64,000 nt of DNA from Phytohabitans maris. Lineage in GTDB: Bacteria > Actinomycetota > Actinomycetes > Mycobacteriales > Micromonosporaceae. A model generated the notes under the pieces. The model was given only the letters and a program-made list of their open reading frames with translations. It had not been told where the DNA came from and did not search any database. Position numbers and translations under genes: made by a program. Of this stretch, positions 42,329 through 50,043 are shown one piece after another; within the stretch, counting starts at the first letter, position 1, and every line of letters starts with the position of its first letter. Location of the stretch: contig NZ_JAVHUY010000023.1 in NCBI RefSeq assembly GCF_031085175.1, positions 1-64,000 of the forward strand, in the 5' to 3' direction.

Positions 42329-43567
42329 TCAGGCCGTAGCCTGGAGAAAGACCTTGAGAGGCAAGCTCGGGTCGCTCGCGTGCGGCGCCGGTACGTTGCC
42401 GCCGCGCTCCAGGATGCGGCGCACCGCCATGAAGTCGCGGGGCGAGTTGACCGCGTCGATCGACACCAGCTCGCCGCGTCGGTAGTACAGCAGCGAGAAC
42501 GCCTCGGAGGCTGGATCGCCGCGGAGCACCGTTTCGTCGTATCCGCTGTTGAGTCCCGCGATCCGCAGTTTGAGGTCGGCCTGGTCGGACCAGAACCAGG
42601 GCACGCCGGCAGCCGGGGTCACCACGCCCAGCAGTGTCGCGGCCGCGACCTTGGCCTGGGCGACCGCGTTCGGTACCGATTCCAGCCCCAGGGACCCGAA
42701 CTCGGGGTGGGCGGTGACGGTGCAGTCGCCGGCGGCCACGACGCTCGGAACGCTGGTGCGGGCGCGCTCGTCGACGACGATGCCGCCGTGGCAGGTCAGG
42801 CCGAGCGACTCCGCCAGCTCGGTGCGGGGGACCAGACCGATGCCGACGACGACCATGTCTGCCGGCAGCACGCGCCCATCGGTGAGCTCGACGCCAGTCA
42901 ACCGGCCGCGGTCGCCGGTGAAGCTGGCGACCGCGGTTCCCAATAGGATCCGGGTGCCGCGCCGGCGGTGGGCCGCGCTGTAGAAGTGCGACATCGTCGG
43001 CGCGACGGCCCGGGCCAGCAGCCGGTCGGCCGCCTCGACGACGGTGACGGCCTTGCCCGCCGCGGTCGCGGCGGCCGCGGCCTCGAGTCCGACGAACCCA
43101 CCACCGACGACCACCACTTCTTGGGCGTCTTCGAGCTCCGTGCGCAGCTGAGCGGCGTCGTCGACGTCACGTAGGTAGTGGATGCCGGACAGCTCCGATC
43201 CGGGCGCCCAGATCCGCCGCGGCGCGCCGCCGACGGTGAGCGCCAACCGGTCGAATTCCAGCGTTCGCCCGTTGCGCGTGGTCGCCACACCGGCGCCTTT
43301 TACCGGATCGGTGAGCCGAACGCCCTCGACCCACTCGCCGCACACGAGGTCGATGTCGTAGTCGCGGTAGAACTCCGGCCCCCGGAGGGCAAGATGATCT
43401 TCGCCGAGCTCGCCCTGAAGATATGCCTTGGACAGGGGTGGACGCTGGTACGGCGGCCGTCGCTCGCCGCCGATCAACGTGATCGGCCCGGTTCCGCCGA
43501 GGTCGCGCAGGCTTGTCGCCAACTGAAGACCGGCCTGACTCGCTCCGACGACCAGGGTGGACTCCAT
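42329..43567 (-). CDS. FAD-dependent ferredoxin reductase (putidaredoxin-reductase type)
   Basis: A 412-residue flavoprotein. FAD-binding VVGASQAGLQLATSLRD is at the start, ERRPPYQRPPLSKAYL follows near residue 36, the NAD(P)H site is VVVGGGFVGLEAAAAA near 148, and the second FAD contact AAGDC is near 275. A reductase C-terminal domain closes it. It passes electrons from NAD(P)H to the ferredoxin at 38134. It is convergent with unit D but has its own copy of the shared operator, so the three Rieske parts are co-regulated. Confidence 0.93.
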   Translation of the reverse strand: MESTLVVGASQAGLQLATSLRDLGGTGPITLIGGERRPPYQRPPLSKAYLQGELGEDHLALRGPEFYRDYDIDLVCGEWVEGVRLTDPVKGAGVATTRNGRTLEFDRLALTVGGAPRRIWAPGSELSGIHYLRDVDDAAQLRTELEDAQEVVVVGGGFVGLEAAAAATAAGKAVTVVEAADRLLARAVAPTMSHFYSAAHRRRGTRILLGTAVASFTGDRGRLTGVELTDGRVLPADMVVVGIGLVPRTELAESLGLTCHGGIVVDERARTSVPSVVAAGDCTVTAHPEFGSLGLESVPNAVAQAKVAAATLLGVVTPAAGVPWFWSDQADLKLRIAGLNSGYDETVLRGDPASEAFSLLYYRRGELVSIDAVNSPRDFMAVRRILERGGNVPAPHASDPSLPLKVFLQATA

Positions 43568-43580
43568 ACGACGACTCCTT

Positions 43581-43628
43581 TGGTCGATTGGCCATACCAT
43601 ATTACATTCGCTTGATCGGTGGGCGCAA
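43581..43628 (-). promoter_or_regulatory. promoter and shared operator, unit E (reductase)
   Basis: On the minus strand TTGCGC (43628-43623), an 18-base spacer and TAATAT form the promoter, and ATGGTATGGCCAATCGACCA (43600-43581) follows at once. The motif is ATGGT-ATGG-CCAAT-C-GACCA, again with GACCA as the closing arm. The site lies 14 bases before the reductase start. Confidence 0.65.
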
Positions 43629-43663
43629 CGGCGCGGGGTGGGTGCGGCCCCGGTAGACCACGG

Positions 43664-43703
43664 TTGACCGGCCGCGGCGTAATGGTCTAACCTATTTGGG
43701 ACC
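43664..43703 (+). promoter_or_regulatory. promoter and shared operator, unit F
   Basis: TTGACC (43664-43669) and CTAACC/TAACCT at 43687-43693 with about 17 bases between form a promoter. The operator starts at 43681 as AATGGTC-TAA-CCTATT and ends with GGGACC at 43703, so it overlaps the -10. It faces the operator of unit E in the same spacer. Confidence 0.65.
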
Positions 43704-43763
43704 GTTCGAACCGGGGAGACCGCCATTCCGCACGAGCATCGACACCGCCTCGACGACGGCTAC

Positions 43764-45248
43764 GTGGAGGTCCAGAGCTTCGAGCAGCACACGCTGACCT
43801 CGGTCGGCATCGACATCGGATCGTCGACGTCCCATGTCGTGCTGTCTCGCCTCAGGATCCGCCGCCAGGGCGATTTCTCCAGTCGATTCGTGGTCACCGA
43901 CCGGGAAGTCGTCTATCTGAGCCCGCCTCGCCTCACCCCGTACTCGACCGGAACGACCATAGACGTCACTGAGCTGGAGACGTTCGTCCGCGCCAGCTAC
44001 GAGGCGGCGGGCCTACAACCCAAGGATGTCGAGACCGGCGCGGTGGTGGTCACCGGCGAGGCCCTCAACAAGCACAACGCCCAGCAGATCGCTGATCTGG
44101 CTGCCCATTGGTCCGGCGACTTCATCTGTGTGTCCGCCGGTCCGCGTCACGAGGCACTGTTGGCCGCGCACGGATCCGGTTCGGTCGCCCTGTCCCGAGC
44201 CACCACCGGCACCGTTCTGAACGTCGACATCGGCGGCGGCACGACGAAGGTTTCACTGGTCGAGAACGGCGCAGTCACCCACCTCGAGGTGTTCAGCGTG
44301 GGCGCCCGGCTGGTCGCCTTCGACGACGCCGGGATGCTGACCCGGATCGAGCCGCCGGCATACCTCTTCGCCGACGAGCTGGGCGTCACGCTGGCGGTGG
44401 GGCGTCGGATCACACAAGACGTGACCGAGGCGATGGCCGGGTTGATGGCGCGGGTCGTCCTCGACTCGGTGACGCCCGGTCCGGCCGCCGAACTGCGGGC
44501 GCGGCTGATGGTGACGCCCTCCGGTGTCCCGTCGCGGCAGCACGGGTGCGCGTTCGACCACATCGTCTTCTCGGGCGGGGTGTCGGAGTACATCGACGAT
44601 CGCGACGACGCTTCATACGGGGATCTGGGCCCGGCTCTGGGGCGGCACATTCGGCGGCTGGTCGCGAGTGCGGGTCTGACCGACCTTCTCGCTCCGGCCG
44701 AGCAGGGCATTCGAGCGACGGTGCTGGGAGCCAGTCAGTTCTCCGTTCAGGCCAGCGGCCAGACCTGCTACATCGCGGAGCCGTCGGCGTTGCCGGTGCG
44801 CAACCTGCCGGTGGCCAGGGTCGAGCTTTGTCCCGGGGCGGATCACGAGAGAGCTCTCATCGACACGCTGAGTCGAGTGGACCGTATCTCGATGGACGAG
44901 CCGATCGCCTTGGTGGTGGAGTTCGCCGGGCCCAGGAACTACCAGGCCCTGCGCCGCTACGCCGAAGCGCTCGTGCGGGTCGCGGCCGGCCACCCGCTGT
45001 ATCTGGTGCTGCGGGACGACCTGGCCCGCTCGTTGGGCCGGCTGATCGCCGAGGAGCTGGGACACGCGGCCACCACCGTCGTCGACGAGATCGAGGTGGG
45101 CGACCTCGAATACCTCGACATCGGGAAACCGATGGGTGCCACCCGATCCCTACCGGTCACCGTCAAGTCCCTGGCGTTTCCACACCAACAGCTGGCCCAC
45201 GCGGCCGGGCGAGACGCGACAAGCGAAGATAGGAACCGAGATGTCTGA
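43764..45248 (+). CDS. EutA-like enzyme-reactivating ATPase (ASKHA fold)
   Basis: From GTG 43764 this gives 494 residues. LTSVGIDIGSSTSHVVLSRL near residue 11 is the phosphate-1 loop, VVVTGEALNKHNAQQIADL follows, and VLNVDIGGGTTKVSLVENG near 151 is phosphate-2. All are typical of EutA, which exchanges damaged cobalamin in ethanolamine ammonia-lyase. No EutBC is in the window. GTG 43764 has no ribosome site. An in-frame ATT at 43725, six bases after GGGGAG, would add a His-rich start (IPHEHRHRLDDGY) like the N-termini of other EutA proteins. The client enzyme is unknown. Confidence 0.78.
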   Translation: MEVQSFEQHTLTSVGIDIGSSTSHVVLSRLRIRRQGDFSSRFVVTDREVVYLSPPRLTPYSTGTTIDVTELETFVRASYEAAGLQPKDVETGAVVVTGEALNKHNAQQIADLAAHWSGDFICVSAGPRHEALLAAHGSGSVALSRATTGTVLNVDIGGGTTKVSLVENGAVTHLEVFSVGARLVAFDDAGMLTRIEPPAYLFADELGVTLAVGRRITQDVTEAMAGLMARVVLDSVTPGPAAELRARLMVTPSGVPSRQHGCAFDHIVFSGGVSEYIDDRDDASYGDLGPALGRHIRRLVASAGLTDLLAPAEQGIRATVLGASQFSVQASGQTCYIAEPSALPVRNLPVARVELCPGADHERALIDTLSRVDRISMDEPIALVVEFAGPRNYQALRRYAEALVRVAAGHPLYLVLRDDLARSLGRLIAEELGHAATTVVDEIEVGDLEYLDIGKPMGATRSLPVTVKSLAFPHQQLAHAAGRDATSEDRNRDV

Positions 45249-46359
45249 TTCGGGCGAAGCGAAACCGAGTGCGTCATTCTTCTACGACGAGTGGATGGAG
45301 AGCCAGAATTTGCCCGTCTATCGGGGACACTTCGTTCCCGATCTGCGCACCATCGACCTGGGCCACTGGCCGGAGCGAGGCTGCAACGGCGCGTTCGTGC
45401 GGCTCGCGGGCATGGAAGGCATCAGCGAGGCCCGCATCACCGAGGTCCTGCCCGGACAGACGACCGAACCCTACAAGGTGGCGGTCGACGAGATGGTGTA
45501 CGTGATCAGCGGTTCTGGTTCGACCACGGTCTGGGCCACCGGCGACCACGCCGAGCAGGGCAAGCAGTTCGAGTGGGCAGACAAGGCCCTGTTCCTCGCG
45601 CCGAACAACCACTACCGGCAGTTCAGCAACCTCTCCGGTGACCGGCCGGCTCGGCTCCTGCACTACAACTACCTGCCCCTGGCCATGTCGGTCATCACCG
45701 ATGTGGCCTTCTTCTTCGACAACCCTTACCGGGCCAACACGACCCGGGCCGAACTCGACTCCGCTTTCGCCCACGCCAAGGAGATGAAGGGTTCCGGGAT
45801 GCGCTGGCTCGCCGGTCGGAACCCGAATGCCACCTACTGGTACGGCAACTTCTTCCCGGACATGAGCGCCTGGGATCAGCTCGACACGAACGCCCATCGA
45901 GGTGCCGGCGGTCGCGTCGTCCGCATCCAGTTCGCCGACTCGGACATGAGCGCACACATGTCCGTCTTCGACGCCCAAACCTACAAGAAGGCGCACCGCC
46001 ACGGCCCGGGCAGATTGATCGTGATCCCGACCGGAGCCGGCTACTCGACTCTCTGGCTGGAGGGCGAGAAGCCGGTCGTCGTGCCGTGGCAGGAAGGTGC
46101 GCTGTTCGTACCGCCGGACCGCTGGTTCCACCAACATTTCAACCTGGGCGCGAAGCCGGCCCGCTACCTGGCCCTCCACCCGCCGGTACAGTTCCATGGC
46201 CACGCCGAACGACCCGAGGACCGGGCACGGGACCAGATCGAGTACCCGGACGAAGATCCAGCCGTTCGCGAGTACTTCGAGGCAGAGTTGGCCAAGCGTG
46301 GCCTGGCCAGCGAGATGCGGCCCGAGGCCTACCAGCGACACGCCGACGCTTGGGCCTGA
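45241..46359 (+). CDS. two-domain cupin protein
   Basis: A 372-residue protein whose ATG overlaps the EutA-like stop. The first cupin barrel has VLPGQTTEPYKVAVDEMVYVISG and FLAPNNHYRQF. The second has MSVFDAQTYKKAHRHGPGRL and FVPPDRWFHQHFN. The second domain keeps the two-His motif plus the closing His; the first seems to have lost most metal ligands. Gentisate-type dioxygenases share this layout. It may be a ring-cleaving enzyme of the pathway, but that is an inference. The HQHFN block matches the single cupin at 22341. Confidence 0.75.
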   Translation: MSDSGEAKPSASFFYDEWMESQNLPVYRGHFVPDLRTIDLGHWPERGCNGAFVRLAGMEGISEARITEVLPGQTTEPYKVAVDEMVYVISGSGSTTVWATGDHAEQGKQFEWADKALFLAPNNHYRQFSNLSGDRPARLLHYNYLPLAMSVITDVAFFFDNPYRANTTRAELDSAFAHAKEMKGSGMRWLAGRNPNATYWYGNFFPDMSAWDQLDTNAHRGAGGRVVRIQFADSDMSAHMSVFDAQTYKKAHRHGPGRLIVIPTGAGYSTLWLEGEKPVVVPWQEGALFVPPDRWFHQHFNLGAKPARYLALHPPVQFHGHAERPEDRARDQIEYPDEDPAVREYFEAELAKRGLASEMRPEAYQRHADAWA

Positions 46360-46380
46360 CGTCCGGGAAGCCCCGACCTC

Positions 46381-46414
46381 CGAGGCCGTTGTCGACCCCC
46401 CGGCAACGGCCTCG
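46381..46414 (+). terminator. bidirectional hairpin terminator
   Basis: CGAGGCCGTTG (46381-46391) and CAACGGCCTCG (46404-46414) form a perfect 11-base stem with a 12-base loop. It lies between the convergent bicupin and Pht5-like genes and can end transcription from both sides. Confidence 0.8.
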
Positions 46415-46467
46415 TCGGTGGTGAGCGTGGCGGAGCGAAGGTCGTTGCCGCGAGATCGCTCCGCGGA

Positions 46468-47418
46468 TCAGCCGCGCAGTTCTTGTGTACCCTCGGCGAA
46501 CAGCGTCTCCAGCGCGACCGGGCGTGTGAGGATGCCCTGGTCGGTGGCGTGCCGGACGATCTCCTCCAGCACCGCGCGGTTGTCCTCCAACCCGTAGGGG
46601 AGCGGATCGGCGCCGGTGATCCGCATGACCCGTTCGTGCGTTCGATCCACAGAGGTCGGATTGTCGACGGCGCCGTCGCGCAACCGCCGCACGTAGCGTT
46701 GCTTCGAAGACGTGAACGCCTCGAAGAGATCTGCGGCGAGGTCCGGGTACGCGTCCAGCAGTTCGTCACGCACGACGACGAGGTGGTTGATCGGGTAGTG
46801 GCCGCGGGCCCGGAGAGCCGCGTAGCCGGCCTCCGCCGCGTCCGGGATCAGCGGCGCGACCCCCGGCGCGTCGACGGACGAACCCACGGCCGCGTCTAGG
46901 GCGCCGGTGCTCACCAGCTCAGCCAGGTCGGGACTGCCGGCCGGAAGCGGGCGCACGTTCGGTGGGGGCGCGTACTCGGCAACGTGCTCGTCTCCCGACG
47001 GCGCCCATGTCACCTTGTCCAGGTCCAAGCCGTACTCGTCACGCAGGACGCCGCGGGCCCAGACACCCGTGGTCACGGTGTAACCCCGGCTGACCCCGAC
47101 CGTGCGCCCCGCGAGGTCGGTCGGGTTCGTGATGCCCGCAGCTGTGTTGACCACGACTGCGCCGTGGTGGAATCCGCGAACCAGGAAGATCGGCAACGCC
47201 GTGAAGGCAATCCCATGCTCCTTGGCGCAGAGGTACGTGGTGACAGCCATCTCGCAGACGTCGAACTCGAGCCGGCGGACCATGCGGCGAAAGGCTTGCA
47301 CCAGCACGGGGACGTCGACGAACTCCAGCTGGTAGCGCCTGGGCCGAACCAGCCCGGAGGTGAGGTCCCGGTTGTTGCCTTGGGTGCGAGTAACGGTGCG
47401 CAACGCCCGTTCTGCCAC
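46468..47418 (-). CDS. Pht5-like protein, paralogue 3
   Basis: GTG 47418 gives 316 residues without a signal peptide. The same family blocks as in paralogue 1 are seen: RRMVRRLEFDVCEMAVTTYL, FLVRGFHHGAVVVNTAAG, VSRGYTVTTGVWARGVL and GADPLPYGLEDNR. It is closer to the gene at 20290 than to the one at 21299. Its own promoter was not found, but the operator of unit G lies in the shared upstream spacer and is nearly symmetric, so it could act in both directions. Confidence 0.75.
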   Translation of the reverse strand: MAERALRTVTRTQGNNRDLTSGLVRPRRYQLEFVDVPVLVQAFRRMVRRLEFDVCEMAVTTYLCAKEHGIAFTALPIFLVRGFHHGAVVVNTAAGITNPTDLAGRTVGVSRGYTVTTGVWARGVLRDEYGLDLDKVTWAPSGDEHVAEYAPPPNVRPLPAGSPDLAELVSTGALDAAVGSSVDAPGVAPLIPDAAEAGYAALRARGHYPINHLVVVRDELLDAYPDLAADLFEAFTSSKQRYVRRLRDGAVDNPTSVDRTHERVMRITGADPLPYGLEDNRAVLEEIVRHATDQGILTRPVALETLFAEGTQELRG

Positions 47419-47452
47419 CTTGCCCCGCCTCTCGACGCTCCTGGATTTTCGC

Positions 47453-47484
47453 TAGACTATCAAACAGTCAGTCCATTAGGCCAT
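47453..47484 (+). promoter_or_regulatory. -10 box and shared operator, unit G
   Basis: TAGACT (47453-47458) is a likely -10 and AGTCAGTCCATTAGGCCAT (47466-47484) is the operator. Its left half is identical to the one at unit A. The site lies between the leftward Pht5-like gene and the rightward MFS gene. Confidence 0.6.
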
Positions 47485-47547
47485 CGGGTGTGAAGCTGGC
47501 ACCAAGACGGGAGCGAACATTGGCGGAACTTCGATGGGGTTAGGAGC

Positions 47548-48828
47548 GTGACGACCGCGCAGCGCCGGCCCATCCTTCGGCGACTGATCATCGACATCAC
47601 GCCGCTGCGTGAGTCATCCGACTACCGGCGACTCTGGACCGGAAACGCCATAGCAATCCTGGGCAACCAGATGACCCGGGTCGCGGTGCCCTACCAGGTC
47701 TACGTGCTGACTCACTCGACCCTGATCGTTGGTCTGGCGAGCCTCGCGCAACTCGTCCCGCTGATGCTCTGCTCGCTGTTCGGCGGCGCGGTCGCGGACG
47801 CCGTTGACCGGCGCAAGCTGTTGATCGTCACCGAGAGCCTGGCCGCCGCCGTCGTCGGCGGCTTGGCCCTGCTCGCGTTGATCGCCCGTCCCCCGGTCTG
47901 GGCCATCTTCCTGCTCGTTGCCGTCTCGGCCGGTCTCTCCGCGTTGGAGGGCCCGGCCCGCAACGCCTCGTTCGCCGGCCTGGTTCGGCGGGACATCCTC
48001 CCGTCCGCGTTCGCGCTGAACCGGAGCCTCAACCAGGTCGGGACGATCGTCGGGCCAGCGGTGGCCGGTGTCGTGATCGCGGCGCTCGGCGTGTCGACCA
48101 CGTACCTGGCCAACGCCATCACCTTCCTTCTATCCATCGCGGTGCTCAGCCGGATGCGGCCGATGCCGCCGGCCCACGCCGTCACCCGGCCCGGACTCCG
48201 GTCCGTCATGGAAGGCCTCAACTACCTTCGGAGCAAGCCCGCCGTGATGGGTTGCTTTCTGGCCGACCTGAACGCGATGTTCTTCGGGATGCCGCGGGCA
48301 CTGTTCCCAGCGATCGCCCTGGACCAGCTCGGCGGCGACGCGGTGACCGTCGGCTTGTTGGCCGCCGCCCCGGGCGCCGGTGCTCTCATCGGCGCCCTTA
48401 CCTCGGGCTGGATCAGCTCGGTGACGCGGCAAGGACGCGCCGTAATCACCTCGGTCGTCATGTGGGGCCTGGCGATCGCCGGTTTCGGCCTCTCGCACTG
48501 GCTACCCCTCAGCCTGCTCTTCCTGATGGTCGCCGGCGTGGCCGACGTGGTCTCGGCCGTGTTCCGCCAGACCGTTCTGCAGCTCAGCGTGCCCGATCGC
48601 TTGCGCGGACGGCTTTCCTCTGTCCACATCGGCGTCGTCGCGGGCGGTCCGCTACTGGGGGACGCGCGGGCCGGAGCGGTCGCGAGCGTCACCGGTCCGG
48701 CGTTCGCGATGGTCTCCGGTGGTGTTGCCTGCTCAGTCATCATGGGACTTCTCGGCTGGCGGCTGACCGCCCTTCGGCGGTGGACGCTCGCCGATGCCGA
48801 GGTCGATCACCGCGACGACGGAGCATGA
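47548..48828 (+). CDS. MFS transporter (MFS_3 group)
   Basis: GTG 47548 with AGGAG just upstream gives 426 residues and twelve hydrophobic segments. SDYRRLWTGNAIAILGNQMT at the first helix, GGAVADAVDRRKLL after helix two and EGPARNASFAGLVRRD after helix four place it in the same exporter group as the gene at 16846. Because it carries the shared operator, it may export a toxic intermediate or an unused part of the substrate. Import is served by the ABC system of unit C. Confidence 0.88.
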   Translation: MTTAQRRPILRRLIIDITPLRESSDYRRLWTGNAIAILGNQMTRVAVPYQVYVLTHSTLIVGLASLAQLVPLMLCSLFGGAVADAVDRRKLLIVTESLAAAVVGGLALLALIARPPVWAIFLLVAVSAGLSALEGPARNASFAGLVRRDILPSAFALNRSLNQVGTIVGPAVAGVVIAALGVSTTYLANAITFLLSIAVLSRMRPMPPAHAVTRPGLRSVMEGLNYLRSKPAVMGCFLADLNAMFFGMPRALFPAIALDQLGGDAVTVGLLAAAPGAGALIGALTSGWISSVTRQGRAVITSVVMWGLAIAGFGLSHWLPLSLLFLMVAGVADVVSAVFRQTVLQLSVPDRLRGRLSSVHIGVVAGGPLLGDARAGAVASVTGPAFAMVSGGVACSVIMGLLGWRLTALRRWTLADAEVDHRDDGA

Positions 48829-48912
48829 TGGCGGAGCACGGGCCGCGCTCACCGCGACCGGCCGGCCCGGTGACGAACGGACCAGCTCGACCGCGCCCCG
48901 CCGAACGGAGCA

Positions 48913-49791
48913 CTAGCTACGGCCGTGGCCGGCGGTGGTGCGTCCGGGGTTGTGGCCGAGTCGGCGGGAGACCTCGTTTGTCGCTTGCAGTAACGCGGTG
49001 ACCATTGCCGGGCGTTGGTCGGAGTCGAGGTGCTCGCGTTGCCCGGCCAAGCTGAGCGCGGCGATGGTGTTGCCGTACAGGTCGTGGATCGGGGCGCCGA
49101 TCGCGGCCACGCCGACGGTGACGTCGTCGACGGTGAAGCTGTAGCCGTCGACCCTGATCTTCGCGAGCAGCGCGGCCAGTTGTTCGATGCTGTCGAACGG
49201 GCGCCGCTCGAGGGTCTGCGCCTCGTGCCAGGCGCGGTCGAGCAGCTCCTGCTCGTGGAAGGCGAGCAGCGCGGTGGGTGCGGCGCCGATGGTCAGCGGG
49301 GTGACGCTGCCGGCGCGCAGCGAGACGATCCGGAACGGGCGCGTGCCTTCGACTCGCTCCAGGCAGACCGCGCGCCCGTGGTCGAGGACGTAGAGGTAGA
49401 CGGTCTCGCCGAACTCGTCGCGTAGCCGGCGCATGGTGGGTAGGGCCTCGGTGCGCAGGTCGATGCCGTCGGCGATGCCGGCGGCGATCTCGAAGAGCCG
49501 GATCGTCATCTTGTAGCGGCCGTCGCCGACCCGGGTGACCCAGCCGGCCTCTTCGAGCGTGGCCAGCAGGCGCCGGGTCGTCGACTTGGTCATCTCGGTG
49601 GCGCCGGCGAGCTCAGCCAGGCTCATGTCCGGTTGGTGGGCGCTGAGTAATTCGACCAGTTTCGCGGCTTTTAGCACTGAGTTGACGATGTTCTTGTCGC
49701 CAGCGGGCGCGGTCCGGCCGTCGAGGGGTGCCGCGGGTTCGACGGCTGCTCTTTCCACGGCACGGACAGTAGCACCGGGTCCGGCGGCCAC
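48913..49791 (-). CDS. IclR-family regulator
   Basis: GTG 49791 gives 292 residues; GTG 49758 is another possible start, since residues before NIVNSVLKAAKLVELL look unconserved. The winged helix (MSLAELAGATEMTKSTTRRL) and the ligand domain (VSLRAGSVTPLTIGAAPTALL, VAAIGAPIHDLYGNTIAAL) are normal. IclR proteins often control aromatic catabolism. It could act on the large cluster to its left or on the now dead monooxygenase gene to its right. The perfect inverted repeat in the divergent spacer favours the second. Confidence 0.88.
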   Translation of the reverse strand: MAAGPGATVRAVERAAVEPAAPLDGRTAPAGDKNIVNSVLKAAKLVELLSAHQPDMSLAELAGATEMTKSTTRRLLATLEEAGWVTRVGDGRYKMTIRLFEIAAGIADGIDLRTEALPTMRRLRDEFGETVYLYVLDHGRAVCLERVEGTRPFRIVSLRAGSVTPLTIGAAPTALLAFHEQELLDRAWHEAQTLERRPFDSIEQLAALLAKIRVDGYSFTVDDVTVGVAAIGAPIHDLYGNTIAALSLAGQREHLDSDQRPAMVTALLQATNEVSRRLGHNPGRTTAGHGRS

Positions 49792-49905
49792 GGTCGCAGC
49801 GCGTCGCCGGCCGGATGCGCGGGGCAGTGGTCACCCGGGCGTGAGTGGCGGCGCTCGGGAAATCTTTCGTTCGTCCCTTGACTGACCAGTGGTTATTCAC
49901 CAAGA

Positions 49906-49939
49906 TTCCGGTATCCGGTTCGCGTGCCGGATACCGGAA
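49906..49939. promoter_or_regulatory. perfect 13-base inverted repeat, candidate IclR operator
   Basis: TTCCGGTATCCGG (49906-49918) and CCGGATACCGGAA (49927-49939) are separated by eight bases. The site lies between the IclR gene and the HpaB-like remnant, about 115 bases before each start. IclR-type operators often contain TTCCG/CGGAA ends. Confidence 0.65.
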
Positions 49940-50043
49940 CAGTGGAACGGGATGAACGAGCGACGCCGGCCAGCCCGCCGGCGCCCGCCACGGGGCCGGC
50001 CGGGGAGCCACAGGTGGCTCCCCGGCCAGGCGAAGGAGGACTG

